Shown: positions 33,597-43,975 of the stretch, piece by piece
How positions within the stretch are numbered: the first letter of the stretch is position 1
Layout: each line of letters opens with the position of its first letter
NCBI RefSeq assembly: GCF_000018285.1
Contig: NC_009901.1
Span: 2,293,001 to 2,357,000, forward strand
From: Shewanella pealeana ATCC 700345
GTDB taxonomy: Bacteria > Pseudomonadota > Gammaproteobacteria > Enterobacterales > Shewanellaceae
Direction of reading: 5' to 3'
DNA: 64,000 bases
Translations under genes and position numbers: made by a program
The notes under the pieces: model-generated
The model's input: the letters and a program-made list of their open reading frames with translations, nothing else
What the model was told of the DNA's origin: nothing
Databases searched by the model: none

Positions 33597-33995
33597 ATGA
33601 CTACACCAATACCAGCCCGCGTTAAGCGAACACAGCGAGATTATTCGTTAGGCTTTAAATTACAAGTTGTAGCTGCCGTAGAAAAAGGCGATATGACTTA
33701 TAAACAAGCTCAAACAACCTATGGCATCCAAGGTCGCTCCACGGTACTTACTTGGCTTAGAAAGCACGGTAAGATGGACTGGACTCAACCAGTGAGAATG
33801 ACTATGCCAAAAACAACTAAAGCTAAAGAAACCCCAGCTCAAAAGATTAAGCGCCTTGAAAAAGAGCTGGAAGATGAGCACTTACGTAATCTATTACTCA
33901 ATGAAGCCGTTGATATTATTGATGCAGAATATGGAGCTGGCCTTAGAAAAAAGTACTTAGCCAGGGAGCGAGAAGTCTTCAAAAACAGAAAGTAA
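33597..33995 (+). CDS. IS3-family transposase OrfA
   Basis: 132 residues. The helix-turn-helix region (SLGFKLQVVAAVEKGDMTYK, then TYGIQGRSTVLTWLRKHG) binds the inverted repeats. A leucine-zipper-like helix follows (IKRLEKELEDEHLRNLLLNE). It ends ...REVFKNRK at the frameshift window, where the codons TTC AAA AAC (33978-33986) allow a -1 slip into orfB. Confidence 0.93.
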   Translation: MTTPIPARVKRTQRDYSLGFKLQVVAAVEKGDMTYKQAQTTYGIQGRSTVLTWLRKHGKMDWTQPVRMTMPKTTKAKETPAQKIKRLEKELEDEHLRNLLLNEAVDIIDAEYGAGLRKKYLAREREVFKNRK

Positions 33996-34831
33996 CGAGC
34001 TTAAATCGCGCTTGTAAGCTTCTGGGTATAACAAGACAAGCTATCTATCAAAGAGAACGAAGAGCGAATTGTAGAGCAATGGAGTTAGCCCCTGTAAGAG
34101 CGATGATACTAGATATCCGTCGGTTTATGCCTCGGATTGGTGGCAAGAAACTCTACTTTTTACTTAAACCTAAGTTCATCGAGAAAGGGATTAAACTTGG
34201 GCGCGATAACTTCTTTAGTTACTTGAAAAGTGAAGGCTTGTTAGTCAAACCTAAGCGTAATTATACCAAGACGACTAACAGTAAACATTGGATGAAGAAA
34301 CATCCAAATTTACTGAAAGAGTTAGTGCCAACAGCACCTGAAGAGGTGTTTGTTAGTGATATAACATATGTGCAATCAGAGCAAGGCATACATTATCTAT
34401 CATTGGTAACTGACGCGTTCAGTCGTAAAATAATGGGATATGAATTAAGTAATGAAATGAAAGCTACAGACGTAGTCAAAGCGTTAGAAATGACGATAAG
34501 TAATCGGCAGTATCAACATCGAGCAGTGCATCACTCAGACAGAGGGTTACAGTATTGCTCTGCCGTTTATCAGTTAGCGTTGCAAAGAAGTGACATCCGC
34601 GCATCAATGACCGATGGATATGACTGCTACCAAAACGCACTAGCAGAACGTATAAATGGGATATTAAAGCAAGAGTTTCTATTATCTCCTTGCTGCAACC
34701 TTAATGAGTTAAAGCAACTCGTTGAGGAGTCAATTTTTATATACAATGAGCTGAGACCGCACTTAAGCTTGGGTATGAAAACACCTAATCAAGTGCATAA
34801 AAAAGACCAGCAGCAGAAGCTACTGGTCTAG
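33986..34831 (+). CDS. IS3-family transposase OrfB (DDE domain, made by -1 frameshift)
   Basis: About 281 residues in the -1 frame entered at CAG 33986. An internal ATG at 34079 gives a shorter form of 250. It begins VTSLNRACKLLGITRQAIYQ as in other OrfB proteins. The catalytic triad lies in FVSDITYV (D), HHSDRGLQYC (D) and NALAERINGILKQEF (E). The fused OrfAB is the active transposase. Confidence 0.93.
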   Translation, partial: QKVTSLNRACKLLGITRQAIYQRERRANCRAMELAPVRAMILDIRRFMPRIGGKKLYFLLKPKFIEKGIKLGRDNFFSYLKSEGLLVKPKRNYTKTTNSKHWMKKHPNLLKELVPTAPEEVFVSDITYVQSEQGIHYLSLVTDAFSRKIMGYELSNEMKATDVVKALEMTISNRQYQHRAVHHSDRGLQYCSAVYQLALQRSDIRASMTDGYDCYQNALAERINGILKQEFLLSPCCNLNELKQLVEESIFIYNELRPHLSLGMKTPNQVHKKDQQQKLLV

Positions 34832-34898
34832 TAAAAACCGTCAACCTATTTCAGGACGGGACAGAGCGTTTAATACCAATCAGTATAAATAAAAAAGT

Positions 34899-36938
34899 TT
34901 ATTTTACTTTCATACCAGGCTGGGCACCTTCGTGTGGCTCCATGATCCACAGATCTTTTCCACCAGGGCCTGCGGCCAATACCATGCCTTCTGATACACC
35001 GAAGCGCATCTGGCGCGGTGCTAGGTTTGCTACCATAACAGTAAGTTTACCTTCGAGATCTTCAGGAGCATAGGCCGACTTAATACCTGCAAACACTTGC
35101 TTGGTTTCGCCGCCTAAATCAAGCTCAAGACGTAGAAGTTTATTGGCTTCTTTAACGTGTTCAGCCTTGGCGATACGTGCGATGCGCAGATCGATCTTAG
35201 CGAAATCTTCGAAACTGATCTCCTCGCTAATCGGGTCTTGCTCAAGCGGTGTCTTATCTTGCTTTTTAACTTCAGGCTCAGCAGTCACTTGAAGGTTCTC
35301 TTTAGAGGCTTCAATAATGGCTTCGATGCTCTTCATTTCAACACGCTGCATTAACGCCTTGAATTTAGCGATTTCATGGCCTGCTAGATCAACGTCTAGG
35401 TTGTCCCAGGTTAGTTCCATCTGTAGGAAGGCTTCAACATCTTGTGCAAGCTTAGGTAGTACTGGCTTAAGATAGGTCACCAAGATGCGGAACAGGTTAA
35501 GTGCATTAGTGCATACTTGGTGCGCTTCTTCTTGCTTAGCGTCATCTTTAATTAACTGCCAAGGTGCCGAGTCTGCAACATAGGCGTTAGCGATGTCTGC
35601 AAGTGTCATCACTTCACGCATTGCTTTGCCGAATTCACGAGTCTCGTAGAAGTTAGCAATAGTTTCTTGTTTAGCTAAGAAGCTTTCTGTCAGGCTAGTG
35701 TCTGCGATTTTTGCTAACTTGCCATCAAAACGTTTGCTGATAAAGCCAGCTGTACGTGAGGCTAGGTTGACTAACTTACCAACAAGATCAGAGTTTACAC
35801 GCTGAGCGAAGTCTTCAAGGTTTAAGTCAAGGTCATCAATTCTGCTACTCAGCTTGGCAGCGTAGTAATAACGTAGGTATTCAGGATCTAGGTTATCAAG
35901 GTATGTACGAGCCTTAATAAAGGTGCCTTTAGACTTTGACATCTTAGCGCCGTTAACCGTGACATAACCGTGTGCATAAACACTGGTTGGCTTACGTAAG
36001 CCAGCGCCTTCAAGCATTGCTGGCCAGAATAGACTGTGGAAGTAAACGATATCTTTACCGATGAAGTGATAAACTTCGGCAGTTGAATCTTTGCTCCAGA
36101 AATCATCAAAGTTTAGATCGTCACGCTTGTTACATAGGTTCTTAAATGAGCCCATGTAGCCGATAGGCGCGTCTAACCAAACGTAGAAGAACTTACCTGG
36201 TGCATCTGGGATCTCAAAACCAAAGTATGGCGCATCGCGTGAGATATCCCACTGCTGTAGGCCTTGCTCGAACCACTCGCCTAGCTTGTTAGCCATTTCT
36301 TGCTGCAAAGAACCTGAGTTAATCCACTCTTTAAGCATGCCTTCGAAAGAAGGAAGGTCAAAGAAGAAATGCTCTGTATCTTTCATTACCGGTGTTGCGC
36401 CAGATACCGCTGATTTTGGATCAATCAGATCGGTCGTGCTGTAGGTTGCACCGCAGTTGTCGCAGTTATCACCATATTGATCTTCAGACTTACAACGTGG
36501 GCAAGTGCCCTTAACAAAACGGTCAGGAAGGAACATCGACTTTTCTGGGTCGAATAGCTGAGAAATCGTCTTGGTCTTGATATAGCCAGCATCGCGTAGC
36601 TTGATATAGATCTCGCTCGCTAGCTCACGGTTTTCATCACTGTGAGTGCTGTGGAAATTATCAAACTGGATATTGAAGTCAGCAAAATCCTTCTCATGTT
36701 CTTTTTGAACTTGAGCGATCATATCTTCAGGAGTCATACCCAGCTGCTGTGCTTTAAGCATGATTGGCGTGCCGTGAGCATCGTCAGCGCAGATATAGTG
36801 ACATTCATGCCCACGTAGTTTTTGGAAACGTGACCAAATATCAGTTTGAATATACTCAAGCATATGACCCAAATGGATTGGACCGTTAGCGTACGGAAGT
36901 GCACTTGTGACTAGGATTTTACGTTGTGAATTTGCCAT
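34899..36938 (-). CDS. metG: Methionyl-tRNA synthetase
   Basis: 679 residues. Class I signatures [10 protein letters not shown] (HIGH) and [10 protein letters not shown] (KMSKS). A zinc knuckle has two C-x2-C pairs ([18 protein letters not shown]). The C-terminal extension (about 575-679), [20 protein letters not shown], is the tRNA-binding dimerisation domain found in E. coli-type enzymes. Essential, cytoplasmic. Divergent from apbC, the usual arrangement in this group. Confidence 0.98.
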   Translation of the reverse strand: MANSQRKILVTSALPYANGPIHLGHMLEYIQTDIWSRFQKLRGHECHYICADDAHGTPIMLKAQQLGMTPEDMIAQVQKEHEKDFADFNIQFDNFHSTHSDENRELASEIYIKLRDAGYIKTKTISQLFDPEKSMFLPDRFVKGTCPRCKSEDQYGDNCDNCGATYSTTDLIDPKSAVSGATPVMKDTEHFFFDLPSFEGMLKEWINSGSLQQEMANKLGEWFEQGLQQWDISRDAPYFGFEIPDAPGKFFYVWLDAPIGYMGSFKNLCNKRDDLNFDDFWSKDSTAEVYHFIGKDIVYFHSLFWPAMLEGAGLRKPTSVYAHGYVTVNGAKMSKSKGTFIKARTYLDNLDPEYLRYYYAAKLSSRIDDLDLNLEDFAQRVNSDLVGKLVNLASRTAGFISKRFDGKLAKIADTSLTESFLAKQETIANFYETREFGKAMREVMTLADIANAYVADSAPWQLIKDDAKQEEAHQVCTNALNLFRILVTYLKPVLPKLAQDVEAFLQMELTWDNLDVDLAGHEIAKFKALMQRVEMKSIEAIIEASKENLQVTAEPEVKKQDKTPLEQDPISEEISFEDFAKIDLRIARIAKAEHVKEANKLLRLELDLGGETKQVFAGIKSAYAPEDLEGKLTVMVANLAPRQMRFGVSEGMVLAAGPGGKDLWIMEPHEGAQPGMKVK

Positions 36939-37098
36939 CTTTTCTCAAAATCGCTGGGAACCTAATTGGAATGGCATAGATACTAACCGATCCAATGCAT
37001 AGTTTCATCAAAAGCTCGCCCAAGTGGATTAAATCTAGACTAATGTTTGCTGGAATATCTGGTACAATTGCGCAAATTATATTTCGGGGGTCTGCATT

Positions 37099-38214
37099 TT
37101 GTCTTCAACACATCCAAATTATCATCTTAGTGATGATCTTCTTAGTCCTGTATTGGCGATTCTAGATACGTTTCAAGACTCGTATCTGAATAAGAGCCTA
37201 TTAAGCGCTGGTATGGTTACTAAGCTTGCGATTGAAGGGAAGCGACTACAGCTAGGATTATGCTACTCATACCCATGTCAGACTCAGTATCGTGACATAG
37301 TGATGGCAGTGACTAAAGAGCTGGCAGTATTGGATGCGATTGATGAAGTTGAATGTGAAATTGACTTCCAACCTGACACGGTTTCAGCTATCAGCGCAGT
37401 TGAACCATTACCAAACATCAAGCAGGTTATCGCAGTTGCCTCAGGTAAAGGCGGTGTGGGTAAATCTACGACGGCAGTCAACCTTGCATTAGCACTCGCC
37501 GCAGAAGGCGCCAGTGTTGGTATTTTGGATGCCGATATCTATGGCCCATCAATTCCAATGATGTTAGGTGTTGAAGATTTCAAGCCAGTTTCACCAGATG
37601 GCAAAATTATGACATTTGCACCAGCCCATGGTATTGCCGCGCAGTCTATAGGCTTTATGCTAGATGGCGATCAAGCCGCGGTATGGCGTGGTCCTATGGC
37701 GGCGGGAGCACTGGTGCAATTGCTAACTGAAACCGAGTGGCCAGAACTGGATTACTTGGTTATCGACATGCCACCTGGAACCGGTGATATCCAATTGACA
37801 CTTTCTCAAAAAGTGCCTGTGAGTGGTGCTGTTATCGTCACTACGCCTCAAGATATTGCATTGGCTGACGCAAAGAAAGGCGTCAACATGTTCCAAAAAG
37901 TGAACATCCCAGTATTAGGCATCGTGGAAAACATGAGTTTCCACCTATGTCCAGAATGCGGTCATAAAGACCACCCATTCGGCGCTGAAGGTGGTCAGAA
38001 AATGGCGACTCGCTATAATGTCCCATTACTAGGTCAGTTACCACTACAGCTTAATATTCGTGAAGATGTCGATAAGGGTGTACCAACAGTTGTGGCTGAT
38101 GAGGCAAGCCAAGTTGCAGGTATTTATCGTGAAATCGCGAGAAAAGTTGGGGCTCAGCTTGCACTATGTCAAGCACAGCCAAAAGTATCAATCAGCATGT
38201 CTGATGACGAATAA
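37099..38214 (+). CDS. apbC: Iron-sulfur carrier P-loop ATPase (ApbC/Mrp)
   Basis: 371 residues from TTG 37099, eight bases after GGGGG. N-terminal DUF59-like part, then the deviant Walker [19 protein letters not shown] (about 117), [28 protein letters not shown] and the cluster-binding C-x2-C (LCPECGHKD). It assembles or transfers Fe-S clusters. Start codon other than ATG is noted, but no alternative fits the N-terminal domain. Confidence 0.95.
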   Translation: MSSTHPNYHLSDDLLSPVLAILDTFQDSYLNKSLLSAGMVTKLAIEGKRLQLGLCYSYPCQTQYRDIVMAVTKELAVLDAIDEVECEIDFQPDTVSAISAVEPLPNIKQVIAVASGKGGVGKSTTAVNLALALAAEGASVGILDADIYGPSIPMMLGVEDFKPVSPDGKIMTFAPAHGIAAQSIGFMLDGDQAAVWRGPMAAGALVQLLTETEWPELDYLVIDMPPGTGDIQLTLSQKVPVSGAVIVTTPQDIALADAKKGVNMFQKVNIPVLGIVENMSFHLCPECGHKDHPFGAEGGQKMATRYNVPLLGQLPLQLNIREDVDKGVPTVVADEASQVAGIYREIARKVGAQLALCQAQPKVSISMSDDE

Positions 38215-38225
38215 AGGTTAGTTTA

Positions 38226-38861
38226 ATGAATTCTAAAGATTGTGTTGTTATTGGTATTGCGGGTGCTTCTGCATCGGGTAAGAGTCTTATCGCGAAAACG
38301 ATTTATGAAGAACTCTGTCGTGACTTAGGTACAGATCAAATTGGCGTGATTGCAGAAGATGCATATTATCGCGACCAAGGTCACCTATCGATGGACCAAC
38401 GTGTTTTGACAAACTATGACCACCCTAAAGCTTTGGACCACGAGTTATTATGTAGCCACTTGCGTGAGCTTAAAGCGGGCAATGCTGTCGACATTCCTGT
38501 CTATAGCTATACAGAACACACTCGCACTGACGAGAAAGTGACCCTGACTCCTAAAAAGGTCATTATTCTTGAAGGGATCTTGTTACTTACCGATCCTGCT
38601 TTGCGTAAAGAGATGGATGCGTCTGTATTTATGGACACACCGCTCGATATCTGCTTTATGCGCAGACTTTCTCGTGATGTGGCTGAGCGAGGCCGAACCA
38701 TGCAGTCGGTAATGTCACAGTACACTGAGACCGTTCGCCCAATGTTTTTGCAGTTCATTGAGCCATCAAAGCAGTACGCAGATATCATTGTCCCGCGCGG
38801 TGGTAAAAACCGTATCGCAACGGATATTTTAAAGGCGCGAATTCAGCACCTTTTAGCATAA
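38226..38861 (+). CDS. udk: Uridine kinase
   Basis: 211 residues. P-loop [15 protein letters not shown], substrate motif [16 protein letters not shown] and YDHPKALDH, then [10 protein letters not shown]. It phosphorylates uridine and cytidine for pyrimidine salvage. Starts 11 bp after apbC and is followed by the dcd remnant, with which it normally forms a pyrimidine pair. Confidence 0.97.
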   Translation: MNSKDCVVIGIAGASASGKSLIAKTIYEELCRDLGTDQIGVIAEDAYYRDQGHLSMDQRVLTNYDHPKALDHELLCSHLRELKAGNAVDIPVYSYTEHTRTDEKVTLTPKKVIILEGILLLTDPALRKEMDASVFMDTPLDICFMRRLSRDVAERGRTMQSVMSQYTETVRPMFLQFIEPSKQYADIIVPRGGKNRIATDILKARIQHLLA

Positions 38862-38895
38862 GCTCACGACTTAAAATGTAAGGGCCCCGGCGATT

Positions 38896-39117
38896 ATGCA
38901 ATTAACTGACATTGAGATTGAAGACAGCTTAGATAATGGCACCACCATCATGGAGCCACGTCCTGCACCTGAGGCGATAAGTGGTGTCAGTGTCGATGTT
39001 AAGTTAGGCAACCAATTTCGTGTCTTTAAAGATCATACCGCCCCTTATATTGATTTAATCGGCATTAGTACGGCAGGACTCGAAACTGTCGTTAGCCGTA
39101 TTAGCCAGGATAGCTAA
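38896..39117 (+). pseudogene. dcd: dCTP deaminase remnant with large in-frame internal deletion
   Basis: 73 residues where intact Dcd has about 193. Residues 1-56 ([20 protein letters not shown] through YIDLIG) match the N terminus, including [19 protein letters not shown]. The last residues, VVSRISQDS, match the normal C-terminal VASRIS-QD. Everything between is missing, about 120 residues, including the catalytic region (HPGELALA, RSSLARLG, HVTAHRIDPGW and NSGKLPLAL in homologues). Start, stop and the TAATG junction to pabC are preserved. It cannot deaminate dCTP. An unusual short functional product is possible but unlikely. Confidence 0.82.
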
Positions 39118-40019
39118 TGACACAGGTTTGGGTAGATGGACAGCCCGATAGTCATGTTAATCCCCTTGACCGGGGGTTAGCTTATGGTGACGGTTTATTC
39201 GCAACCATGCGAGTACATCAGGGAAAAATACAATTCTTAGCATCACATCTTGAGCGACTGACACAAGGCGCATATCGACTTGGGTTTTGCTGGCATCCAT
39301 CTGACAAACTTCAGCTGCAACTACGCACATTAGCCGAAGATAACCCTAATTCTTGCATCAAAATATTACTGACGCGTGGAGTAGGCGGGCGAGGCTACGC
39401 TGCTACTGTTGTTAGACATAACCCTGCAGTAATCCTTGAAGCTGGCAATGTACAGCAAAGCCAAGCAATAACAGCGCCGAGCTCGCAAGTCGCTGCAGCA
39501 TTAAATACCACAGAGATTGTGTCGCTGCATAGTTTACCGATCCATTATCAAAATTGGCAGCAGCAGGGGGTAAGCCTAGCCCTTTCTGAAGTCAGATTAG
39601 GTAGGCAAGCTAAGCTTGCTGGTATCAAGCATTGTAATCGCTTAGAGCAGGTAATCATTAAGTCTGTAGACTTGCCTGAGGATATCCAAGACTGGCTGGT
39701 CTTGGACTCTGATGACAATATCGTTGGATCCTCGATGGCTAATATTTTCTTTGTCTTAGACAAAACAATTATTACACCTCGGCAGAGTTTCGCCGGGGTA
39801 GCAGGTATGATGCGCGAACAAGTTATCAATCAATTATTACAGATGGAGTATCAAGTCGAGGTCACCGACTTCCATCACAGTATGTTAAGTACCGCAAAGC
39901 ATGTATTTATGACCAATAGCCTATTTGGGCTTGTCGATGTGTTGGCTATCGCAGATATGCGTTTTAGCCGTGCATCTTTGACTTTAAAGATAAGAGAACA
40001 ACTCAGTCTGACATTATGA
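39117..40019 (+). CDS. pabC: Aminodeoxychorismate lyase
   Basis: 300 residues, class IV PLP fold. NPLDRGLAYGDGLFATMRVH at the start, KILLTRGVGGRGY, the PLP lysine in LAGIKHCNRLEQVI, and GSSMANIFFV. It makes p-aminobenzoate for folate. About 30 residues longer than the E. coli enzyme. The ATG overlaps the dcd-remnant stop and its own stop overlaps mltG. Confidence 0.93.
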   Translation: MTQVWVDGQPDSHVNPLDRGLAYGDGLFATMRVHQGKIQFLASHLERLTQGAYRLGFCWHPSDKLQLQLRTLAEDNPNSCIKILLTRGVGGRGYAATVVRHNPAVILEAGNVQQSQAITAPSSQVAAALNTTEIVSLHSLPIHYQNWQQQGVSLALSEVRLGRQAKLAGIKHCNRLEQVIIKSVDLPEDIQDWLVLDSDDNIVGSSMANIFFVLDKTIITPRQSFAGVAGMMREQVINQLLQMEYQVEVTDFHHSMLSTAKHVFMTNSLFGLVDVLAIADMRFSRASLTLKIREQLSLTL

Positions 40020-41023
40020 AAAAAGCAATAATAGGTCTTCTCGCAACATTTTTTACGCTATTAACTTTGGGCGCTATAGGCGCATATTGGGGATATAACA
40101 CGCTGCAAGCCTATGGTGAAGAACCGATTAACATAACGGCTTCTCAGGAGCTAAATATCAAGCGTGGTACCAGCTTTAATCAGTTTATTGCGACTTTAGA
40201 ATCCGAGCAGTTAATCGATGAAGGCTGGAAACTTAAGTGGTTGGTTCGACTTAAGCCAGAACTCGCCAATATTCGTTCAGGTCTTTATGATGTAACACCA
40301 AATGATACGCTTAATAGTCTGCTCGACAAAGTCATAAGCGGCAAAGAGAAATCATTTGGGGTGACGCTATTAGAGGGGCAAACAATCAAAGAATGGCGTC
40401 AGGAGCTTGCTCAGCAACAAAGGCTCACTCAAGAAGAAGATGTGTTTAATCAAGTGTTGCTTGCCAATGGCGATGAGTCTGGGCTGCCTGAAGGAAAATT
40501 CTTCCCGGATACTTATCACTACCGTGCGGGGAGTAGCGATAAAGCCTTACTGAACGAAAGCTACTTAAAGATGCAACTTGAACTTGATAAAGCCTGGCAG
40601 GGGCGTCAAAAAGACTTACCGCTAAAGTCGGCTTATGAGCTACTCATTTTAGCGTCAATTATCGAGAAAGAGACCGGAAAAGCGAGTGAGCGTCCATGGA
40701 TCGCGGCGGTTTTTGTAAACCGCTTGCGTAAAGGGATGCGCCTGCAAACCGATCCTACGGTGATCTATGGTATGGGTGATAGATACAAAGGTAATATAAC
40801 CCGCAAAGATCTGCGTGAAACCACAGCCTTTAATACTTACAGAATTAATGGAATGCCACCAACGCCTATTGCCGCGCCGAGTCTAGCGGCGATTCAGGCC
40901 GCCGCACATCCTGCGGATGTAAATTATATTTATTTCGTCTCACGAAATGATGGTAGCCATGTCTTTTCAAGAACACTGAACGAGCATAATCGTGCAGTGA
41001 ACAAATATCAGAGAAATCGATGA
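40016..41023 (+). CDS. mltG: Endolytic murein transglycosylase MltG
   Basis: 335 residues. Single N-terminal membrane helix ([20 protein letters not shown]), LysM-like fold, then the YceG domain with the catalytic Glu in [19 protein letters not shown] and the conserved [10 protein letters not shown] and [17 protein letters not shown]. It cuts nascent glycan strands at the inner membrane and sets their length. Overlaps pabC by four bases (ATGA) and tmk likewise. Confidence 0.96.
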   Translation: MKKAIIGLLATFFTLLTLGAIGAYWGYNTLQAYGEEPINITASQELNIKRGTSFNQFIATLESEQLIDEGWKLKWLVRLKPELANIRSGLYDVTPNDTLNSLLDKVISGKEKSFGVTLLEGQTIKEWRQELAQQQRLTQEEDVFNQVLLANGDESGLPEGKFFPDTYHYRAGSSDKALLNESYLKMQLELDKAWQGRQKDLPLKSAYELLILASIIEKETGKASERPWIAAVFVNRLRKGMRLQTDPTVIYGMGDRYKGNITRKDLRETTAFNTYRINGMPPTPIAAPSLAAIQAAAHPADVNYIYFVSRNDGSHVFSRTLNEHNRAVNKYQRNR

Positions 41024-41664
41024 ATACACCAGTAACAGCAGCGCAATCAGCCAAATTTATCGTTATCGAAGGGCTAGAAGGGGCAGGCAAGTCAAGCGCG
41101 ATAGCCCTTGTTCGAGACTTTATTGAAAAGCATACTGGTAAAGCACCAATTTGCACCCGTGAGCCAGGTGGTACACCGCTCGCCGAGCAGATGCGCGATT
41201 TGGTGAAAATTGCTAACGAATCAGACCCTCTTTGCGATGAAGCCGAATGCCTACTCTTTTATGCGGCGAGAGCGCAACTGGTTGCTAACGTGATTAAACC
41301 AGCTTTAGCGAACGGCGAGTGGGTGTTAGGCGATAGACATAACTTGTCTTCTCTCGCCTATCAAGGTGGGGGGCGTAAACTGATGCCTTTGGTATCGGCG
41401 ATTAGCGATGCCACGTTAAAAGGTTTCAAGCCTGATTTAACACTCTATCTCGATATAGACCCTAAGCTGGGTCTCGAGCGTGCGGCTCGCCGGGGTGAGC
41501 TGGATCGTATTGAGCAACAAGAAATCGAATTTTTTAAACGTACTAGGGCGACTTTCTTGTCGTTCGCCGATGCCGATGAGTCTATTAAAATCGTCGATGC
41601 CAGCCAGAGTATGGCTGAAGTTCATAAAGATATTATTGCTCTTCTTCAAGAGCAGAGTTGGTAA
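41020..41664 (+). CDS. tmk: Thymidylate kinase
   Basis: 214 residues. P-loop [16 protein letters not shown], the [16 protein letters not shown] substrate loop and [17 protein letters not shown] (DR-x motif). It phosphorylates dTMP to dTDP. With dcd deleted next door, its substrate supply in this strain must come from another dUMP route. Overlaps mltG by four bases. Confidence 0.97.
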   Translation: MNTPVTAAQSAKFIVIEGLEGAGKSSAIALVRDFIEKHTGKAPICTREPGGTPLAEQMRDLVKIANESDPLCDEAECLLFYAARAQLVANVIKPALANGEWVLGDRHNLSSLAYQGGGRKLMPLVSAISDATLKGFKPDLTLYLDIDPKLGLERAARRGELDRIEQQEIEFFKRTRATFLSFADADESIKIVDASQSMAEVHKDIIALLQEQSW

Positions 41665-41665
41665 T

Positions 41666-42583
41666 ATGACGGCGCTTCCTTGGCTGCAACCCACACTGGA
41701 TAAATTCTCTGAACAGCTCAAGACCGCTAGAGTTGGTCATGCCTATCTTGTTGGTATGGATGCGGGCTATGGCGGAGAGTCATTAGTACTCGAGTTAGCC
41801 AAAATGTCGCTCTGTCATCAGCTTGGACAAGGTGGCGCTTGTGGATTTTGTAAGGCTTGCCAACTGATAGAAGCCAACAATCACCCGGATCTCTACCTGG
41901 TGGAGGCCGAAGGTGCACAGATTAAGGTCGACCAGATCCGTGAGCTTTGTCAAAAGCTGACGACAACATCTCAACAAGGTGGTAGACGAGTCGCGGTCAT
42001 TTTAAATAGTGAACGCTTAAATCAGGCATCAGGGAATGCCTTACTTAAGACACTCGAAGAGCCTGGAAAGGATACAATTTTGCTCTTACAGACGAATGCA
42101 CCTAGTCGATTAATCGCGACTATTAGTAGTCGTTGCCAAAGGTTGCGTGTTGAACTGCCAAACAAAATGCAAGTTAAGCAGTGGCTTAAAGAGCAGTTGA
42201 CCACGCAAGATGACCCATCTTGGTGTTTACCCGTTGTTGGCGGGCCGATGGCTGTGTTATCTGCCATTGAAACTGAGCGATATAAAACCCTGATAGATTA
42301 CAGAAAAGGCTGGACACAAAGTTTGTCGTCGGGTCATCTGTGTGCTAGTTTAATAAATGTTAATGAAAAGCAAGTTTCTGATGCTCTTAAGGTTTTATAC
42401 TTAGTATTGCATCGAGCTTTAGTTAAACAACAAGATAGCGATCCCCTCACTCGGGTCAAGATTGCTAATTTTTCCGCGAAAGTGATGCAGTTAGAAACGC
42501 GTTTATCTGTGATGCCAACGGTCAATACGTTAGCGTTATTTGGCGGGCTAACCATTGAGTATAATCAGCTAATCAACCAATAG
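41666..42583 (+). CDS. holB: DNA polymerase III delta-prime subunit
   Basis: 305 residues from ATG 41666, one base after tmk; a longer frame inside tmk is rejected. AAA+ clamp-loader fold: RVGHAYLVGMDAGYGGESL (degenerate P-loop), zinc module ACGFCKACQLIEANNHPDL, RVAVILNSERLNQASGNALL, TLEEPGKDTILLLQT, and SSRCQRL (SRC arginine finger). It is part of the sliding-clamp loader. Confidence 0.96.
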   Translation: MTALPWLQPTLDKFSEQLKTARVGHAYLVGMDAGYGGESLVLELAKMSLCHQLGQGGACGFCKACQLIEANNHPDLYLVEAEGAQIKVDQIRELCQKLTTTSQQGGRRVAVILNSERLNQASGNALLKTLEEPGKDTILLLQTNAPSRLIATISSRCQRLRVELPNKMQVKQWLKEQLTTQDDPSWCLPVVGGPMAVLSAIETERYKTLIDYRKGWTQSLSSGHLCASLINVNEKQVSDALKVLYLVLHRALVKQQDSDPLTRVKIANFSAKVMQLETRLSVMPTVNTLALFGGLTIEYNQLINQ

Positions 42584-42589
42584 GAAACT

Positions 42590-42916
42590 ATGACTAATCT
42601 TGTTGTCAAATTCGAATCTTTGCAGCAACTCTATCGAGCTTATATGCCGTTTATTAAGCCTATCGGTATGTTTGTAAGCTGTAGTCAAAGCTTCGCACTT
42701 GGCCAAGAGTTAATGATTTCTTATCAGTTACCTGGCTCGACTCAAGCTCACGATTTCAAAGGTTCGGTGATCTGGATTAACCCACTTGGAGCGTCTGGCG
42801 GGCGACCTGCCGGAATAGGGGTGAAAATTTTAACTGAACCTGACTTCCATAAACATCAGATCGAGCAATTGCTTTCCGGTGAGCTTGCCTCCGGCGATTT
42901 GACCTGCACCATGTAG
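42590..42916 (+). CDS. PilZ domain protein
   Basis: 108 residues, six bases after holB. The PilZ-like beta barrel (FVSCSQSFALGQELMISYQL, then GSVIWINPLGASGGRPAGIG) fits the type IV pilus assembly PilZ class that often follows holB. The RxxxR c-di-GMP motif at the N terminus is not obvious, as is usual for true PilZ, which does not bind c-di-GMP. Likely role in pilus biogenesis. Confidence 0.88.
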   Translation: MTNLVVKFESLQQLYRAYMPFIKPIGMFVSCSQSFALGQELMISYQLPGSTQAHDFKGSVIWINPLGASGGRPAGIGVKILTEPDFHKHQIEQLLSGELASGDLTCTM

Positions 42917-42961
42917 CTGGGTAGACTTGCTGTCCTTTTTGTAGTTTGTTGGACTTCCACC

Positions 42962-43750
42962 GTGCTTATCGATTCACATTGTCACTTAGACCGTTTAAAA
43001 ATTGCCCCAGATCAGGCTTCACTTCAAGAGGTTATCTCCGCTGCCAAAGCACGGGATATTGCTTACTTTCTTTGTGTTAACGTAAGACAGCAAGGTTTTA
43101 TCGATATGAAGCAGAAAATGGCTGCATTCGATGAAGTGTTCCTATCTGCCGGAGTGCATCCGTTAGATGTACAAGATGGCTTAAATATTCAAGAGGTTGA
43201 GCAGTTTGCTCGTGATGAAAAAGTCGTTGCAATCGGTGAAACGGGTTTAGATTATTTCTACGCCAATGAAACAAAAGCATTACAGCAGACCTGCTTTGAG
43301 CAGCAGATTGATCTCGCGGTAAAAGTGAATAAGCCACTTATTATTCACACTCGTGATGCGCGTGAAGATACCATTAATTTTTTGAAGCGTGGTAAAGCGG
43401 ACACTGTCGGCGGTGTTCTGCACTGTTTTACCGAAGATTGGGAAATGGCAAAGGCCGCAATAGACTTAGGTTTCTACATTTCGGTTTCGGGCATTGTAAC
43501 CTTTAAAAACGCGGGTGAATTGCGTAACGTGATAAGAAAAGTGCCTAAAGATAGGTTACTGGTGGAGACGGATTCCCCCTATCTAGCACCCGTTCCTCAT
43601 CGAGGTAAAGAAAACCAACCTGCTTTTGTACGCGATGTCGCTGAGTTTGTGGCAGAGCTAAGAGGGGAGAAATATCCTGAATTAGCGCAGTACACAACTG
43701 AGAACTTCTTTACTTTATTTAAAGATGCCGCAAGGTTGGCTGGTCGCTGA
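42962..43750 (+). CDS. TatD-family metal-dependent hydrolase (YcfH-like)
   Basis: 262 residues, GTG start. LIDSHCHLDRL (metal His pair), IGETGLDYFY (Glu), LIIHTRDAREDTI and LHCFTEDWE (His), ETDSPYLAPVPHRGKENQP (Asp). It is a TIM-barrel nuclease/hydrolase. The order holB-pilZ-tatD is conserved in gammaproteobacteria and supports the YcfH subgroup. Confidence 0.94.
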   Translation: MLIDSHCHLDRLKIAPDQASLQEVISAAKARDIAYFLCVNVRQQGFIDMKQKMAAFDEVFLSAGVHPLDVQDGLNIQEVEQFARDEKVVAIGETGLDYFYANETKALQQTCFEQQIDLAVKVNKPLIIHTRDAREDTINFLKRGKADTVGGVLHCFTEDWEMAKAAIDLGFYISVSGIVTFKNAGELRNVIRKVPKDRLLVETDSPYLAPVPHRGKENQPAFVRDVAEFVAELRGEKYPELAQYTTENFFTLFKDAARLAGR

Positions 43751-43780
43751 TACCAAAGTGTTTCGCATAAATTTTAGACA

Positions 43781-43817
43781 AAAAAAAGACCCAAAACTAT
43801 TCCGATTGTTATGGGTC
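43781..43817 (-). terminator. Rho-independent terminator for rsmF
   Basis: GACCCA / TGGGTC stem with an AT-rich loop; the minus strand continues into a T-run. Between convergent tatD and rsmF, 160 bp past the rsmF stop. Confidence 0.65.
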
Positions 43818-43975
43818 TAGGGGAATGGCTCACTAGGAGCCGTGCGCTACTGTTGTCTACCCTATGGGTAAAAAAAGGTTTAATCACATCATTGCTAAAG
43901 ACTAATGATATAGAGTGTAGACCACCTTTAGGGATTGTGGGTGGTTATTTATTTAGAAGTGCCACCCAAATGTAA

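Larger units (their letters stand above)
33556..34863 (+). mobile_element. Complete IS3-family insertion sequence with 3-bp target duplication
   Basis: 1308 bp. The ends are imperfect inverted repeats: TGTCTTGTCCTGAAATGTG at left, and the complement of the right end TGTCCCGTCCTGAAATAGG. GAG flanks it on both sides (33553-33555 and 34864-34866). Two frames, orfA and orfB, overlap with a -1 shift. IRs, TSD and both frames are intact, so it looks recent and possibly active. It landed between two transcription units and breaks no gene. Confidence 0.93.

Noticed and set aside
41480..41665. N-terminal extension of holB
   Set aside because: It is inside tmk; ATG 41666 gives the normal delta-prime N terminus.
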